Counted from the first letter of the stretch, positions 46,084-56,047 are shown. The stretch: DNA of 64,000 nucleotides from Sandaracinaceae bacterium (GCA_016712745.1 JADJQN010000006.1:62001-126000); one strand, 5' to 3'. The notes: generated by a model from the sequence alone, not told the origin. A program made the numbers and translations.

Positions 46084-46560
46084 ATGGACTCTGGCACCGA
46101 TGAGCTTTCCTACTTCGTGAAGCACTTACCGCGGCCTTATGTGGGTATCGCGCTGGCGGTTCTTTGCCTCGGCCTCGGTAGCGCAGGCTTTCTCGACCCG
46201 ACGGCACAGCTCGGCGTGAAGCTCGGTCTCATGATTCCGTTCGGATTGCTTTCCGTGGTGTTCGTCGTCGTCGCGGCACGCCCCGCGTCCAAGCATCCCG
46301 GCATCATCGCATTCGCACAACGGCGCGCCGATATCGTCTGGATCTACGTCTTTCGCCAAAAGGTGAACGGGCGCCACGCATCGAGCGCCCTCGTGATCGG
46401 TCTCGCGGACGGTAAGACCACGCAACTTCCGATTCGCAAAGGGAGCGAGGACGCATTTCTCGAGTACGCATACTCGCTCGCGCCACGCGCGACAAAAGGC
46501 TACACGCGCGAGCTCCAACTTCAATTCCGCAACGACCCGCGCTCTCTACAAGCCATCTGA
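46084..46560 (+). CDS. Small membrane protein of unknown function
   Basis: This 158-residue protein has two membrane segments (about 19-37 and 45-66) and a cytoplasmic-looking C-terminal part of about 90 residues (DIVWIYVFRQKVNGRHASSALVIGLADGKTTQLPIRKG). No family was recognised. It shares a short divergent region with sucC. Confidence 0.65.
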   Translation: MDSGTDELSYFVKHLPRPYVGIALAVLCLGLGSAGFLDPTAQLGVKLGLMIPFGLLSVVFVVVAARPASKHPGIIAFAQRRADIVWIYVFRQKVNGRHASSALVIGLADGKTTQLPIRKGSEDAFLEYAYSLAPRATKGYTRELQLQFRNDPRSLQAI

Positions 46561-46672
46561 GTGACGCTGTGCGTCGGAGAATGACGGCCAGACCGTCGGT
46601 TTCTTCGATGATTCACGCAAGCTTTTCTTGTCGGGATATTCATCTTCGCAAACATCTGCCGTACCGTAGGGC

Positions 46673-47869
46673 GTGACCAACATTCGACACCTTGTGGCAA
46701 CGTGCGTTCTTTTCTTGGCAGCAGGCTGTTCTACGGCGCCGGAGGGAAGCTCGCCCTGCACGGGTGATAGCCCCCTCGCCGGCTGCGGCGATCGATGTAC
46801 CGTTGCAACACCGTGCCCTACCGGCCTCTATTGCGCCGAGTCAGGACGATGCGGAGCCGAGTGTGACTATGCCACCCACACCGGGTGCGGCGCCGGCCAA
46901 GTGTGCGACTTGCACGGACAGTGCGCTTCGGAGAACGACGGTGGCGCGATCATCACCGACGGCGGCGGCGCGGATAATATCTGCGCGAACGTCACGCTCA
47001 ACACCGAGCACACGACTCCTAACATCGTGCTCATTCTCGATCTCTCGACGAGTATGAATGAGGACTTCGGCACGGGTTCGCGCTGGACGGTCCTGCGCGA
47101 CACGCTCTTGGAAACTCCCGGCGGCCTTATCGACAGTCTGCAATCCTCCGTGCGCTTCGGTCTTGCGACCTTCAACGGCTTCTCCGAAGACTTCCCGGTT
47201 TGTCCGAACATGGAGCTCGTGAATCCGGCGTTGAATAACTACGCTGCGATCAACACCGTTCTCTCTGCTGGTGAGTTGCACGCGGGCACGCCGACCGGTG
47301 AGTCGATTCAAGCGGTGTTGGCCAATCCGGCCCTTGCGATGTCGACGCCCGATCCGACGGTATTCGTGCTCGCGACCGATGGTGCGCCGAACGGCTGCGC
47401 TGGCGTTCGCACCAACGGAAAACCGGCTTCGGTCGCAGCAGTGACGGACGCCTTTGAAGTTGGCATTCGCACCTACGTCATTGGCGTTGGCGAGAGTTCA
47501 GACCTCGACGACGACCATCTCACGGACCTTGCGAACGCGGGCCTCGGCGCGCCGTCGTCGGCCGATTCGATGTTCTGGCGCGTAACGGATGACGCGAGCT
47601 TGATCGCGGCATTGCAAACGATCATCGGGGGCACGGTCTCCTGTGACATCGAGCTCACCAACGGTTCGATCGACACGTCCAATCCGGCAGCATACTGCGC
47701 AGGCAGCAGTGTCTTGCTCAACGGCAATCCGGTTGCGTGCGAAGATCCGAACGGCTGGCACGCAGTCGACGCCACGCATATCCGCCTTCAAGGCACATCG
47801 TGTGACGAGCTCACGGCGACGGGCGGCGAAGTAACCGCAACCTTCCCCTGCTCGATCATTCTCTTCTAA
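46673..47869 (+). CDS. Lipoprotein with VWA domain and Cys-rich N-terminus
   Basis: This 398-residue protein has a lipoprotein signal (LVATCVLFLAAGC, Cys19). A Cys-rich module (residues 29-85, about 12 Cys) comes next, and then a VWA domain. The metal site starts DLSTSM (near residue 123), followed by TPTGESI and LATDGAPNGC, a complete MIDAS. A C-terminal 90-residue domain carries five more Cys. Such proteins typically bind surface ligands in a metal-dependent way. The start is GTG. The partner is unknown. Confidence 0.8.
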   Translation: MTNIRHLVATCVLFLAAGCSTAPEGSSPCTGDSPLAGCGDRCTVATPCPTGLYCAESGRCGAECDYATHTGCGAGQVCDLHGQCASENDGGAIITDGGGADNICANVTLNTEHTTPNIVLILDLSTSMNEDFGTGSRWTVLRDTLLETPGGLIDSLQSSVRFGLATFNGFSEDFPVCPNMELVNPALNNYAAINTVLSAGELHAGTPTGESIQAVLANPALAMSTPDPTVFVLATDGAPNGCAGVRTNGKPASVAAVTDAFEVGIRTYVIGVGESSDLDDDHLTDLANAGLGAPSSADSMFWRVTDDASLIAALQTIIGGTVSCDIELTNGSIDTSNPAAYCAGSSVLLNGNPVACEDPNGWHAVDATHIRLQGTSCDELTATGGEVTATFPCSIILF

Positions 47870-47886
47870 CGCACGCCAGTGGTGCA

Positions 47887-49287
47887 TTAGAAGTCGGCGA
47901 GCTTGGGGGCGCGGGGGTACGGGATGGCGTCGCGGATGTTCGCTAAGCCACACACGTATACGACAAGGCGCTCGAAGCCGAGACCGAAGCCTGCGTGCGG
48001 CACCGTGCCGTAGCGCCGCAAGTCGAGATACCACTGGTAGTGATCCTTCGGCAGCTTGAGTGCGTCCATGCGCGCCTCGAGCATATCGAGACGCTCCTCG
48101 CGCTGTGAGCCACCGATGATCTCACCGATGCCCGGCGCGAGCACGTCCATCGCCGCCACCGTGCGACCGTCGTCGTTCATGCGCATGTAGAACGCTTTGA
48201 TCTCTTGCGGGTAGTTCATGACGACCACCGGCTTGCCGACTTTTTCCTCCGTGAGATAGCGCTCGTGCTCGGTCTGCAAGTCGGCGCCCCACTTCACTTG
48301 GTATTCGAACTTCTTGCCGCTGGCTTCGAGCATCTTCACCGCTTCGCCGTACTCGATGCGTTCGAACGACGATTGAAGAAGCTTTTCCAGGCGCGTGACA
48401 GCGCTCTTCTCGACATGCTGCGCAAAGAACGCCATGTCGTCGCCGCGCTCCTTGAGCACTGCCTCGAAGATGTACTTCAAGAATCGCTCGGCAAGCGTCG
48501 CATCGTCGTTCAAGTCGGCGAATGCGATTTCCGGTTCGATCATCCAGAACTCGGCCAGGTGGCGACTCGTGTTTGAATTCTCGGCGCGGAAGGTCGGTCC
48601 GAACGTATAGACTTTGGAAAGTGCGAGACAGTACGCCTCGACGTTGAGCTGCCCCGAAACAGTGAGGAACGATTCTTTGCCGAAAAAGTCTTGTGCGAAG
48701 TCGATCTTGCCTTCCGGCGTGCGCGGCGGATTCATCGCATCGAGCGTACTGACCCGGAACATCTGACCTGCGCCTTCTGCGTCGCTCGCGGTGATGATCG
48801 GGGTGTTCACCCAAACAAATCCGTTGTCGTAGAAGAATCGATGCACCGCCTGCGCCATGGTGTTGCGCACGCGCGCCACAGCGGCAAAGGTGTTGGTGCG
48901 CGGGCGAAGGTGCGAAACCTCGCGCAGGAATTCCATGCTGTGCGCTTTGGGTTGGATTGGATACTTCTCGGGGTCGTCGATCATGCCGACTACACGCACC
49001 GTGCTCGCTTGGATTTCGAAGCTCTGACCTTTGCCCTGCGAGGGAGCAATCTCGCCTTCGCACTCGACTGCGCAACCCGCTGTAAGCTTCTGGACTTCGC
49101 TCGCGTAGTTCGGAAGCGCGCTCTGCGCGACAATCTGAATCGGATCGAAGCACGAACCGTCACTCACCGTTAGGAAGGAGAGGCCCGCTTTGGAATCGCG
49201 TCGCGTGCGTATCCAGCCTTGAACGCGAACCTTTGAACCTGAAGGGACCTTGCCCGAAAGCGCTTCACGTACCGAAACGAGTTGCAT
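47887..49287 (-). CDS. asnS: Asparaginyl-tRNA synthetase
   Basis: This class II synthetase charges tRNA-Asn. The 466 residues contain an N-terminal OB fold (SKVRVQGWIRTRRDSKAGLSFLTVSDG), motif 2 around FRAENSNTSRHLAEFWMIEPE, and motif 3 GFGLGFERLVVYVCGLANIRDAIPYPR. Its presence suggests direct Asn charging rather than only the amidotransferase route. Confidence 0.97.
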   Translation of the reverse strand: MQLVSVREALSGKVPSGSKVRVQGWIRTRRDSKAGLSFLTVSDGSCFDPIQIVAQSALPNYASEVQKLTAGCAVECEGEIAPSQGKGQSFEIQASTVRVVGMIDDPEKYPIQPKAHSMEFLREVSHLRPRTNTFAAVARVRNTMAQAVHRFFYDNGFVWVNTPIITASDAEGAGQMFRVSTLDAMNPPRTPEGKIDFAQDFFGKESFLTVSGQLNVEAYCLALSKVYTFGPTFRAENSNTSRHLAEFWMIEPEIAFADLNDDATLAERFLKYIFEAVLKERGDDMAFFAQHVEKSAVTRLEKLLQSSFERIEYGEAVKMLEASGKKFEYQVKWGADLQTEHERYLTEEKVGKPVVVMNYPQEIKAFYMRMNDDGRTVAAMDVLAPGIGEIIGGSQREERLDMLEARMDALKLPKDHYQWYLDLRRYGTVPHAGFGLGFERLVVYVCGLANIRDAIPYPRAPKLADF

Positions 49288-49420
49288 AGCGCGCGCAGAC
49301 TACCGCAAGACTGCGGGATAGACACGCACACACGAACCCGGCCGAAGACCCGCAGAACCAAGCGCGAAGGATTAGTTGCAATGCCCCGCACGCGAATGTG
49401 AGACTCATCTGAGGGGGACG

Positions 49421-50383
49421 GTGGGAACTAGGACAAACCGCGCGCGCGCGCTATGCGCATTGGCTGCACTGCTTGTCTGCGGCTGCGCACGTGGCGGCCA
49501 GATAGAGCTCGTCGACGCGGGCATTCGGATAGACCAGGGCATAGGTCTCGACGCGGAGATGACGGATAGCGGGCCCAACCTCGACGCCCCGCCACCGGAT
49601 GCGTCCGACGGGGCTCTCGGAATCGACGCCGGCCCCTGCCCCACCGGCTACAGCGGTCCCGGCTGTGCCGCGTGCGCTGCAGGCTACCAAGACAAGGACA
49701 TGGACGATGTGTGCACGCCCGCGTGTGGCTCGCCGGGCGTGTGCGACGCGACACTCGGCTGCGACGACAGTTCGGGCTCCCCAATGTGTGCGGCCTGCCC
49801 GCTGGCGCCGGGAGCGGAACTGGCGTGGACGATAGACCTGCCGACGAGACCGAACTGGAACATGCTCAGCGAGATTGTCTACGCATCAGACAACCGAGCA
49901 AGCCTCGCGTCCTTCGCGTGGACGCGAATTGGATACTGCCTCGTGCTCGACTCGAACGCTGCCTACGTCGAGATGGATGACTACACTGCGAGCACCCTCG
50001 CGCATGTCGCACTGCCGATGGACTGGATCTACGATCAACACGTAGCCAATCTGACCGTCGCGTCGACGTTAGAATCGGTGACCGATGCTACGCGCGTGGC
50101 TACCGGTACCATCGAGATGTGGTCGGACTGCTATGCGACCGGCGCCGACGGACTCTTCGACGCTGACGATGAAGTCGGCGCCTCCGCACACTGCTACGGG
50201 TCCTTCCAAGTGCACAATGCAGGAAACACGGTCATCGCGTGGAACGGTTGGTCCTACGTGACCGGCGACAGCTCCGTTGGGATTGGCAACGACACCACCA
50301 GCACGACCGGAACCGACTGGACGAACGTCTACAACGCAAGTGTCTATGTGACTCGACAGCTCTCTGCATACCTTGTTCCGTAG
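49421..50383 (+). CDS. Lipoprotein with Cys-rich linker and C-terminal beta domain
   Basis: The GTG at 49421 was chosen because GAGGGGG lies just upstream and because it yields a lipoprotein signal (ALCALAALLVCGC). An Asp-rich linker (about 25-75) and a short Cys-rich module (CPTGYSGPGCAACAAGY ... CAACP, resembling EGF-like segments) follow. A 200-residue beta-rich domain of unknown family completes the protein (LASFAWTRIGYCLVLDSNAAYVEMDDY, VIAWNGWSYVTGD). It is likely exposed on the cell surface. The function is unknown. Confidence 0.7.
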   Translation: MGTRTNRARALCALAALLVCGCARGGQIELVDAGIRIDQGIGLDAEMTDSGPNLDAPPPDASDGALGIDAGPCPTGYSGPGCAACAAGYQDKDMDDVCTPACGSPGVCDATLGCDDSSGSPMCAACPLAPGAELAWTIDLPTRPNWNMLSEIVYASDNRASLASFAWTRIGYCLVLDSNAAYVEMDDYTASTLAHVALPMDWIYDQHVANLTVASTLESVTDATRVATGTIEMWSDCYATGADGLFDADDEVGASAHCYGSFQVHNAGNTVIAWNGWSYVTGDSSVGIGNDTTSTTGTDWTNVYNASVYVTRQLSAYLVP

Positions 50384-50449
50384 GCCGCAACGGCGCACGT
50401 CCAGGAAGCGAACTCGCGCATTCGTTAGCGTTCGAAGTATCGTCGACGC

Positions 50450-51028
50450 TTGGGCAACAAAGTTCATCGAATCGCCGTGTGCGATGCGGCCTTGATCGCG
50501 GCGCTTGGCTCAGCTGCGGCGACAGCTGCGCGCACGCGGAGTTCCGCGACGCTGGAGAACTTTTACCGCGCGAATGCAGCGAGCACGGACGAGGCGATGG
50601 GAACGGTCGACGCGTGCCTGAACCTCTGCCTCGTCGACGGGTATACCGATTTCAGAGGTCTAGGCGAGCTTTACGAAAATACCTTCATTGACGGCGAGGC
50701 GCTCGTTCCCCTTTCCGCGGTTGACTTCGAGAATCCGGACGACGAACTGCTGGCGCGTATGCTGGACGCGTACGGTACCTACTCCGCCAGTGACGCGCGC
50801 GCAGTCGCAGCGGACGAATGGCGGCGCATCGGCGGTCCCCTCTGCGACTGGGAGCCGGCGGCGTGGGCCGCAGGACACGGGCTCCTCGCGGCCGCTCTAC
50901 GCGTCGAGCAGTGCGAACAGGCGCTGCCGTCTGGCGAGCTGCGGGATGCGCTTTCGAAGTTTCGCGAGACGTTGCGGCGTGCCGCAGCTTCGTCGCATGC
51001 GGTAGTCGAGTGGGTCGAAAAAAACTAG
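50450..51028 (+). CDS. Hypothetical helical protein
   Basis: This 192-residue frame starts at a TTG; a GTG ten codons later is an alternative. The sequence after residue 35 looks protein-like and mainly helical (LENFYRANAASTDEAMGTVDACLNLCLVDGYTDF, PSGELRDALSKFRETLRRAAASSHAVVEW). Four Cys are present. No family was recognised. A GCGTCGGCG/CGCCGACGC hairpin follows the stop at about 51034-51058, without a T-run. Confidence 0.5.
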   Translation: MGNKVHRIAVCDAALIAALGSAAATAARTRSSATLENFYRANAASTDEAMGTVDACLNLCLVDGYTDFRGLGELYENTFIDGEALVPLSAVDFENPDDELLARMLDAYGTYSASDARAVAADEWRRIGGPLCDWEPAAWAAGHGLLAAALRVEQCEQALPSGELRDALSKFRETLRRAAASSHAVVEWVEKN

Positions 51029-51216
51029 TGCGTGCGTCGGCGCGGGCACGCCGACGCGCTTGGTGTCAGCGCGAGGGGAACACCCGGCTTCGCGTCTGCT
51101 GGCCGCTCTCTAGGTTTCTTTCCGTGCAGTAAACACGCACGCTTTTTGACGAGTGTTGGATTTCGAATTCGCGGTCGATCACGATCTTGCCTGACCGTCG
51201 TTTGATCCACCCCACC

Positions 51217-51693
51217 TCATCGATTCGGACAATTCGGCTTCATCTTGTCGTAGCCATAGCTGCCGGATATCAACGTCTCGCTACGAGGAGTCTTGGAGTA
51301 GTGTTCGAAGCTTCGGACGATCCCGCCCTTCAGGTAATTGACGCTAACGGCGGTCAACACGAAACCTTCGTCGCGTCGTAGAAACCGCGTGCTGACCTGA
51401 TAGCCACTTTGGTAGTCGAAGAAGATATCCTCGTCGACGGCGTCTTCCACGAATCCTCGCTCGCGGGCCAGTTGGTCACCGGCAAACTCAACGCAGCGCA
51501 CATGGTGCTTTTTCTTCGGCGTGCGCGCGAGCACCTTACCCTTCGCTAGCCCCATCTTCTCGAGATCGAGATAGAGAAACTCGAAATGTGCACCGTTGGT
51601 CCAAACCAATTCGTCGGCGGCGAACGCTCGGTATTTTCGTTCCAGTGCCTTGTATGTCTTTGCAGCTTTCGCGAAACGCACCGTAATTTTCAT
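51217..51693 (-). CDS. Hypothetical protein, possible immunity-type
   Basis: This 158-residue cytoplasmic-type protein starts at MKITVRFAKAAKTYK. It is rich in aromatic and charged residues (AHFEFLYLDLEKMG, KKHHVRCVEFAGDQLARERGF, FFDYQSGYQVSTRF). No domain was recognised. Size, lack of a signal and pairing with a leucine-rich repeat gene 28 bases upstream recall immunity genes of polymorphic toxin systems, but no toxin gene is present in the window, so this is inference only. Confidence 0.55.
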   Translation of the reverse strand: MKITVRFAKAAKTYKALERKYRAFAADELVWTNGAHFEFLYLDLEKMGLAKGKVLARTPKKKHHVRCVEFAGDQLARERGFVEDAVDEDIFFDYQSGYQVSTRFLRRDEGFVLTAVSVNYLKGGIVRSFEHYSKTPRSETLISGSYGYDKMKPNCPNR

Positions 51694-51721
51694 ACTCGAG
51701 ACCCCTCGCATAAACCATCGG

Positions 51722-52642
51722 TCAGCGGAGCGCCTGATTGAACGCAGTGAGTTCCGACAGTGTCACGTCGTAGTCTTTGCGCACCGGCACGAATATGTGC
51801 TTGAGCGTTGGATGTTTTAGAAGGCTTGCGATTCTCGCGTCTTTGACGCGCGTATTGCCGACGAGCCGAAGCTCTTTGACCCGGGGTAGCTGATGAATGA
51901 AATCCAGCGTTGCAATCTCACCGCAGCTTTCGAGCAGGACTACTTCCAAGTTCGAAAGGGTTGCGAGCACGTTCCAGTCACTAATGTTCTTGCAGTTGTT
52001 GAATCCCACCGAGCTGAGTGACGCATGATGCGAAAGCCAGCCAATCGACTTCATTGTCGAGTTGTAGCCGAAGCCCAGATGTTCAAGTTTGGGCATCGCC
52101 TGAACCGCATCGAGCTCGGCAAGACGATTCTTCATCAAGCCGAGGCGTCGGGCATTACGAAACGACTCGAACGGCTTTGACGACTTTCCTACGTAGTTAT
52201 CGACAAATGCGTGCTCAAGTGTCTTCGCCTCGAATATCGCTTCACACGTCTTCGGATCGTAGTTCAGATAGGCGCACCACAATGCAGTACATGCAGCGAA
52301 AGGCACTGCGCCATTTGATACGCCCGTGAAGCTCAAATACTCGAGGCTCGTGCAAGCGGACATCCCCGCGACGGACTTGTAGCTGTAGGCGTTCAGTCTA
52401 AGCGCTCGAATGCCGCTCACTCCTTTCAGCAGGTCGACGTCTTCGATATTGGTGCACGTGGGGTCGGCGACGGACACCGACACGCTGTCGGCGCCGAGCT
52501 CCTTTAACCTGCGAGCGTCAACTACGTCGTGCGCCGGGTCGAGCTTCGCGAAGCGAAACGTCCTGTCAAAATACGTCTTCTCGAACGTCGTCTCCGAACT
52601 CGCAGCCGTCGTGCTCACGCGCTGAGCGTACGAAAGGGCCAT
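51722..52642 (-). CDS. Leucine-rich repeat protein
   Basis: This 306-residue protein without a signal peptide has about nine irregular leucine-rich repeats (SGIRALRLNAYSYKSVAGMSACTSLEYLSFTG, MPKLEHLGFGYNSTMKSIGWLSHH, LSNLEVVLLESCGEIATLDFIHQLPRVKELRLVGN). LRRs bind proteins. The start MALSYAQR was chosen over an upstream codon. It probably forms an operon with the following hypothetical gene. Similar cytoplasmic LRR proteins occur as orphan immunity or scaffold proteins. Confidence 0.75.
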   Translation of the reverse strand: MALSYAQRVSTTAASSETTFEKTYFDRTFRFAKLDPAHDVVDARRLKELGADSVSVSVADPTCTNIEDVDLLKGVSGIRALRLNAYSYKSVAGMSACTSLEYLSFTGVSNGAVPFAACTALWCAYLNYDPKTCEAIFEAKTLEHAFVDNYVGKSSKPFESFRNARRLGLMKNRLAELDAVQAMPKLEHLGFGYNSTMKSIGWLSHHASLSSVGFNNCKNISDWNVLATLSNLEVVLLESCGEIATLDFIHQLPRVKELRLVGNTRVKDARIASLLKHPTLKHIFVPVRKDYDVTLSELTAFNQALR

Positions 52643-52854
52643 GACGCTGGCAACCTGCCCTCGAATAGCGCTCCAAGAAAACCGCGACGACCTGCGCGCC
52701 CAAGCCAGCAAATCGTCGCACAAAGTACAGCGAGACAAGCGTGCAGGACTTTGCCCTGAACACGGTGACTAAGTAGACTCGCCAACTCAGAAACGGACGT
52801 TTGTAGCGACCACGCTTTACTCCGCAAGCTCTCGTCGCCGATGCGCGTCGGTTA

Positions 52855-53421
52855 TCACGGGATGTTCGGCACGAGTACGCAGCTGCCGAACGTCATGTCG
52901 CATTCGAACTTCGTATTGTCCACGCAATCCACGTCAGAATAGCAGGCAACACCTAAGTAGTTTACGTGCCCAGCGAAGTCACTCCAGACGCACCTGTTCG
53001 AAAGACCGTCGCTGCTGCTGTCTTGTTGCCCAGGCGTTACGCATTGCCTTGCGCCAGCATCGTTGGCACAAGACCGCTCGCCAAAGTCTCCGCAATCGCC
53101 GACAGTGTCGGCGGGTGGCACGCATGTGTTTCGTGCACCGCAGTGCATGTGCGTAGCCGCAGCGCAGCGGCTGTCGCAGCATGTCTCGCCCGGATCATTG
53201 CAGTCGCCGGAGTTCTGGAGCACCACGCAAGTCCGCGTTGCAATGGCGCACCCCAAGCCCTGCGATGGGTCGCAGAAGGGCTTCGTATCTCCGCAACACG
53301 CTGCACCGGGGTCATTGCACAGGCCGGAACGTGGGGCGCCGCTGATCTCTGGGATCTCAGTGCAATTAGCAATGAACACCACGGATAAGAGGAGCACTGT
53401 TGCTAGAACGAGCCGCTGCAT
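52855..53421 (-). CDS. Cys-rich lipoprotein
   Basis: This 188-residue protein has a lipoprotein signal (MQRLVLATVLLLSVVFIANC, Cys20). About 20 Cys follow, in motifs such as CNDPGAACCGDTKPFC and CNDPGETCCDSRC. The pattern resembles disulfide-rich domains common in myxobacterial surface proteins. No enzymatic function is visible. The start overlaps the stop of the preceding TPR/PEGA gene by 19 bases, so the two are co-transcribed. Confidence 0.7.
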   Translation of the reverse strand: MQRLVLATVLLLSVVFIANCTEIPEISGAPRSGLCNDPGAACCGDTKPFCDPSQGLGCAIATRTCVVLQNSGDCNDPGETCCDSRCAAATHMHCGARNTCVPPADTVGDCGDFGERSCANDAGARQCVTPGQQDSSSDGLSNRCVWSDFAGHVNYLGVACYSDVDCVDNTKFECDMTFGSCVLVPNIP

Positions 53422-54341
53422 GTCGCTCCAATCGAAAGCCCATTGGGCGCGCAGGAAAAGCTTGCTGAGTTGCCTTCGTCGTCTGTCGTTCGTGGCTGAA
53501 GGAAGAGCAAAATGATTCCGGTTACAACCAATGCGCCGCCTGCGGAGTACGCAATCGCCGCGACGGTAGTATCTCGGCGCGCAGAGTCGGTACGCGAATA
53601 AAATATCGCGCGATCGCATTGATTTGCGTCGAGCGCGCCCGTCGGTGTCAGGCAGCTTGCCGCAGAACTCACAGCAGACTCGCGCATCGCGTGAAACGCC
53701 ACACCGATACCGAGACCCACGACGCCCGCGCCAAAGCTAGTCCACGCGAGGATGGGTGGCCGCCTCGAGACGTGCGCAGGCTCGGCCGGTGCAGCCAGCG
53801 TGACGCGCACCGTGGCCCGCGGAGCGACCGTCACACGCAGCGAATCAAGCGTGCGCAGCGCATCGCGTAGTTCAACGTCAATCCTTCCCGTCTCCACTAC
53901 GACGGACGTCGAAAATGGCAAGGCTCCCGCATCCGCGCCTTGGACCCAAACATGATATCCGTTCGCGCCTCCCTCTATCTGAAGAAAGCCAAGGTGAGGA
54001 ACAAGTGTCTCGACCGCTGCAGCCAACTGAACTGCACGAGAGCTAATCCAGGAATCGCTCGAGTGCGCCAGCGCCGCCTCGAGGCGTCGATGCGCACGCA
54101 CCCAATGACCGAGCGCGAGCTCGGCCAACCCGATTTGCGCCTCCGCTCGCGGAGAACCGTTCATCTCGAACGCGCGCTCGAAGAGCACGAGTGCTCCCGT
54201 ATCGTCGCCTTGCTCACGCAATTGCACGCCCTGCTCAAGCAGCGCGTTGGCGATCGGATCGTCCGCGCGTGCGGCTGGAACGGCAAGGAGAGAGGACGCG
54301 CCAATCAGAAGAGCCGCAATGTGTTTGAACGTAAGTCTCAC
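53403..54341 (-). CDS. TPR/PEGA-type membrane protein
   Basis: After a signal peptide (HIAALLIGASSLLAVPAARA) come two TPR-like repeats (LLEQGVQLREQGDDTGALVLFERAFEMNGSP, RAEAQIGLAELALGHWVRAHRRLEAAL). A PEGA-like beta domain (about 118-185) follows, and then two membrane segments around 196-215 and 262-282. This arrangement is recurrent in myxobacteria and is thought to act in the envelope; the specific role is unknown. GTG at 54341 or TTG one codon earlier are both possible starts. Confidence 0.75.
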   Translation of the reverse strand: MRLTFKHIAALLIGASSLLAVPAARADDPIANALLEQGVQLREQGDDTGALVLFERAFEMNGSPRAEAQIGLAELALGHWVRAHRRLEAALAHSSDSWISSRAVQLAAAVETLVPHLGFLQIEGGANGYHVWVQGADAGALPFSTSVVVETGRIDVELRDALRTLDSLRVTVAPRATVRVTLAAPAEPAHVSRRPPILAWTSFGAGVVGLGIGVAFHAMRESAVSSAASCLTPTGALDANQCDRAIFYSRTDSARRDTTVAAIAYSAGGALVVTGIILLFLQPRTTDDEGNSASFSCAPNGLSIGATCSGSF

Positions 54342-54622
54342 CAAGGACGGACGTTACCGTGCATGAATCGGTCACGTCCACCTTCTGGAAGCGGCCGCCA
54401 AAACACTCGATCGATCGTTTGAATCACCCGCAATCATAAACACCGACGGACTTTCTTCACGCTGGCCAATTCGGGAATCAAATCACGATGACGCCGAACA
54501 CCGAAACGCGTCCCCTCAATCCGACCGCGGAGGGATGGGGCCACTGAGTTCCGATGGCATCGTTGCGCGATGAGCGAGCGGCTGACGCCGATCCCGCGCG
54601 GCGCAGTTCGGCTCGCGTACCC

Positions 54623-54973
54623 TCATCGCTCGAGGTCCCACGCGGATTCGAGATAGAGCATGTAACGTCCGGGTTGCCATTCACCGCGCGAGATGACGAC
54701 GAGTCCGCGCGCGGTTGCAAACCAAATTGGATCGAGGCTGCGACCGTGATTGGTGCGGTAGTTTCCCATTCGTGTAGTCGCGAAGTCGCCGTAGGTGACG
54801 ATGGCGTCAAACTCTTCATCGCTAAGTTGCGACAGCAGTTCGCGCGTGAACGCGTTTCCGTCGGACTCGCGAAACGTCAACGACGTGCCATCCAGCATCA
54901 AAACGTACGGACCTCCGCAGACCCGCTCATCGGTGCCGTCGAAGAGCAAATGTTTGTCCGCGGTCCGCTTCAC
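54623..54973 (-). CDS. Small hypothetical protein
   Basis: A 116-residue protein without signal or membrane segments starts at ATG 54973. It is balanced in charge and looks globular (SLTFRESDGNAFTRELLSQLSDEEFDAIVTYGDF, RGLVVISRGEWQPGRYMLYLESAWDLE). No family was recognised. The 280 bases between it and the TPR/PEGA gene show no convincing gene. Confidence 0.55.
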   Translation of the reverse strand: MKRTADKHLLFDGTDERVCGGPYVLMLDGTSLTFRESDGNAFTRELLSQLSDEEFDAIVTYGDFATTRMGNYRTNHGRSLDPIWFATARGLVVISRGEWQPGRYMLYLESAWDLER

Positions 54974-55106
54974 GAGTGATTTCTAACCCGCCACACAGAA
55001 AAGGCAATCGACCGCGCACTTTTCCGCAATCACGTTAAAGACGAACGCGACGACATGCCGGCTTGTGCGGACACGTCATCGCGTCGACGACGAACATGAA
55101 CGACGC

Positions 55107-56045
55107 TTAGAGCTTCTTCGAAGCTTCGATGAGCTCGCGCACTGCTTCCGCGCTCTTGTCGAGCGCCTTCTTCTCGTCGTCCGACAACTTGATCGAGATA
55201 ACCTTCTCGACGCCGTTGAGGCCGATGATGACCGGAACGCCCATGTAGAGATCCTTGTAGCCATACTCGCCGTCGAGGTAGGCCGCGCATGCGAGCAAGC
55301 GCGACTGCCCTTTCAAGAAGCTCTCGGCAATCGCAATCGAGCCGGCGGCCGGCGCGTAGTATGCGCTGGTGCCCATCAGCTTGACGATTTCGCCGCCGCC
55401 GCCCGCCGTGCGCGTGACAATCGCGTCGAGCTTCTCTTTGGGGAGAAGCTGGTTCACGGGGATGCCGTTGACGGTGCAGTAGCTGAGGCAGGGGACCATC
55501 GTGTCGCCGTGTCCGCCGAGCACGAGTGTGGTGACCTCCTTGGTCGATACGCCGCACGCTTCAGCAACGAAGCATTGGAAGCGCGCCGAGTCGAGAACGC
55601 CGGCCATGCCGACCACGCGCTCGCGCGGAAAGCCGGTGACCTTCTTCATCTCGTAAACCATCGCGTCGAGTGGGTTCGAGATCACGATGACGAAAGCGTT
55701 GGGAGCATTGCTCTTGATGCCTTCGGCAACAGCGCGAATGATTTTCAAGTTGATGGAAAGCAAATCGTCGCGCGACATGCCGGGCTTGCGCGGAAAGCCG
55801 GCGGTCACGATCACGACGTCGCTGCCCTTCAAATCAGCGTAGTTCGACGTGCCGGTGACTTTGCCGTCAAAGCCATCGAGCGCGCCGGTTTGCATGATGT
55901 CGAGAGCCTTGCCCTGCGCGAACATCTCCTTCTCGGGAATGTCGAGAAGGATCACATCGCCAAGCTCACGACGCGCCGCGAGCATTGCTGCTTCGCCGCC
56001 AATGTTTCCTGCACCGATGATCGCAATCTTCTTACGTGCCGCCAT
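55107..56045 (-). CDS. mdh: Malate dehydrogenase
   Basis: This NAD-dependent TCA enzyme converts malate to oxaloacetate. The 312-residue protein is of the lactate-dehydrogenase-like type. It shows the Rossmann motif IIGAGNIGGE, the substrate loop GFPRKPGMSRDDLL (Arg marks malate rather than lactate specificity), NPLDAMVY, and the catalytic His in LGGHGDTMVP. The start MAARKKIAI was chosen; it lies two bases after the icd stop, so both are in one operon. Confidence 0.96.
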   Translation of the reverse strand: MAARKKIAIIGAGNIGGEAAMLAARRELGDVILLDIPEKEMFAQGKALDIMQTGALDGFDGKVTGTSNYADLKGSDVVIVTAGFPRKPGMSRDDLLSINLKIIRAVAEGIKSNAPNAFVIVISNPLDAMVYEMKKVTGFPRERVVGMAGVLDSARFQCFVAEACGVSTKEVTTLVLGGHGDTMVPCLSYCTVNGIPVNQLLPKEKLDAIVTRTAGGGGEIVKLMGTSAYYAPAAGSIAIAESFLKGQSRLLACAAYLDGEYGYKDLYMGVPVIIGLNGVEKVISIKLSDDEKKALDKSAEAVRELIEASKKL

Positions 56046-56047
56046 GA

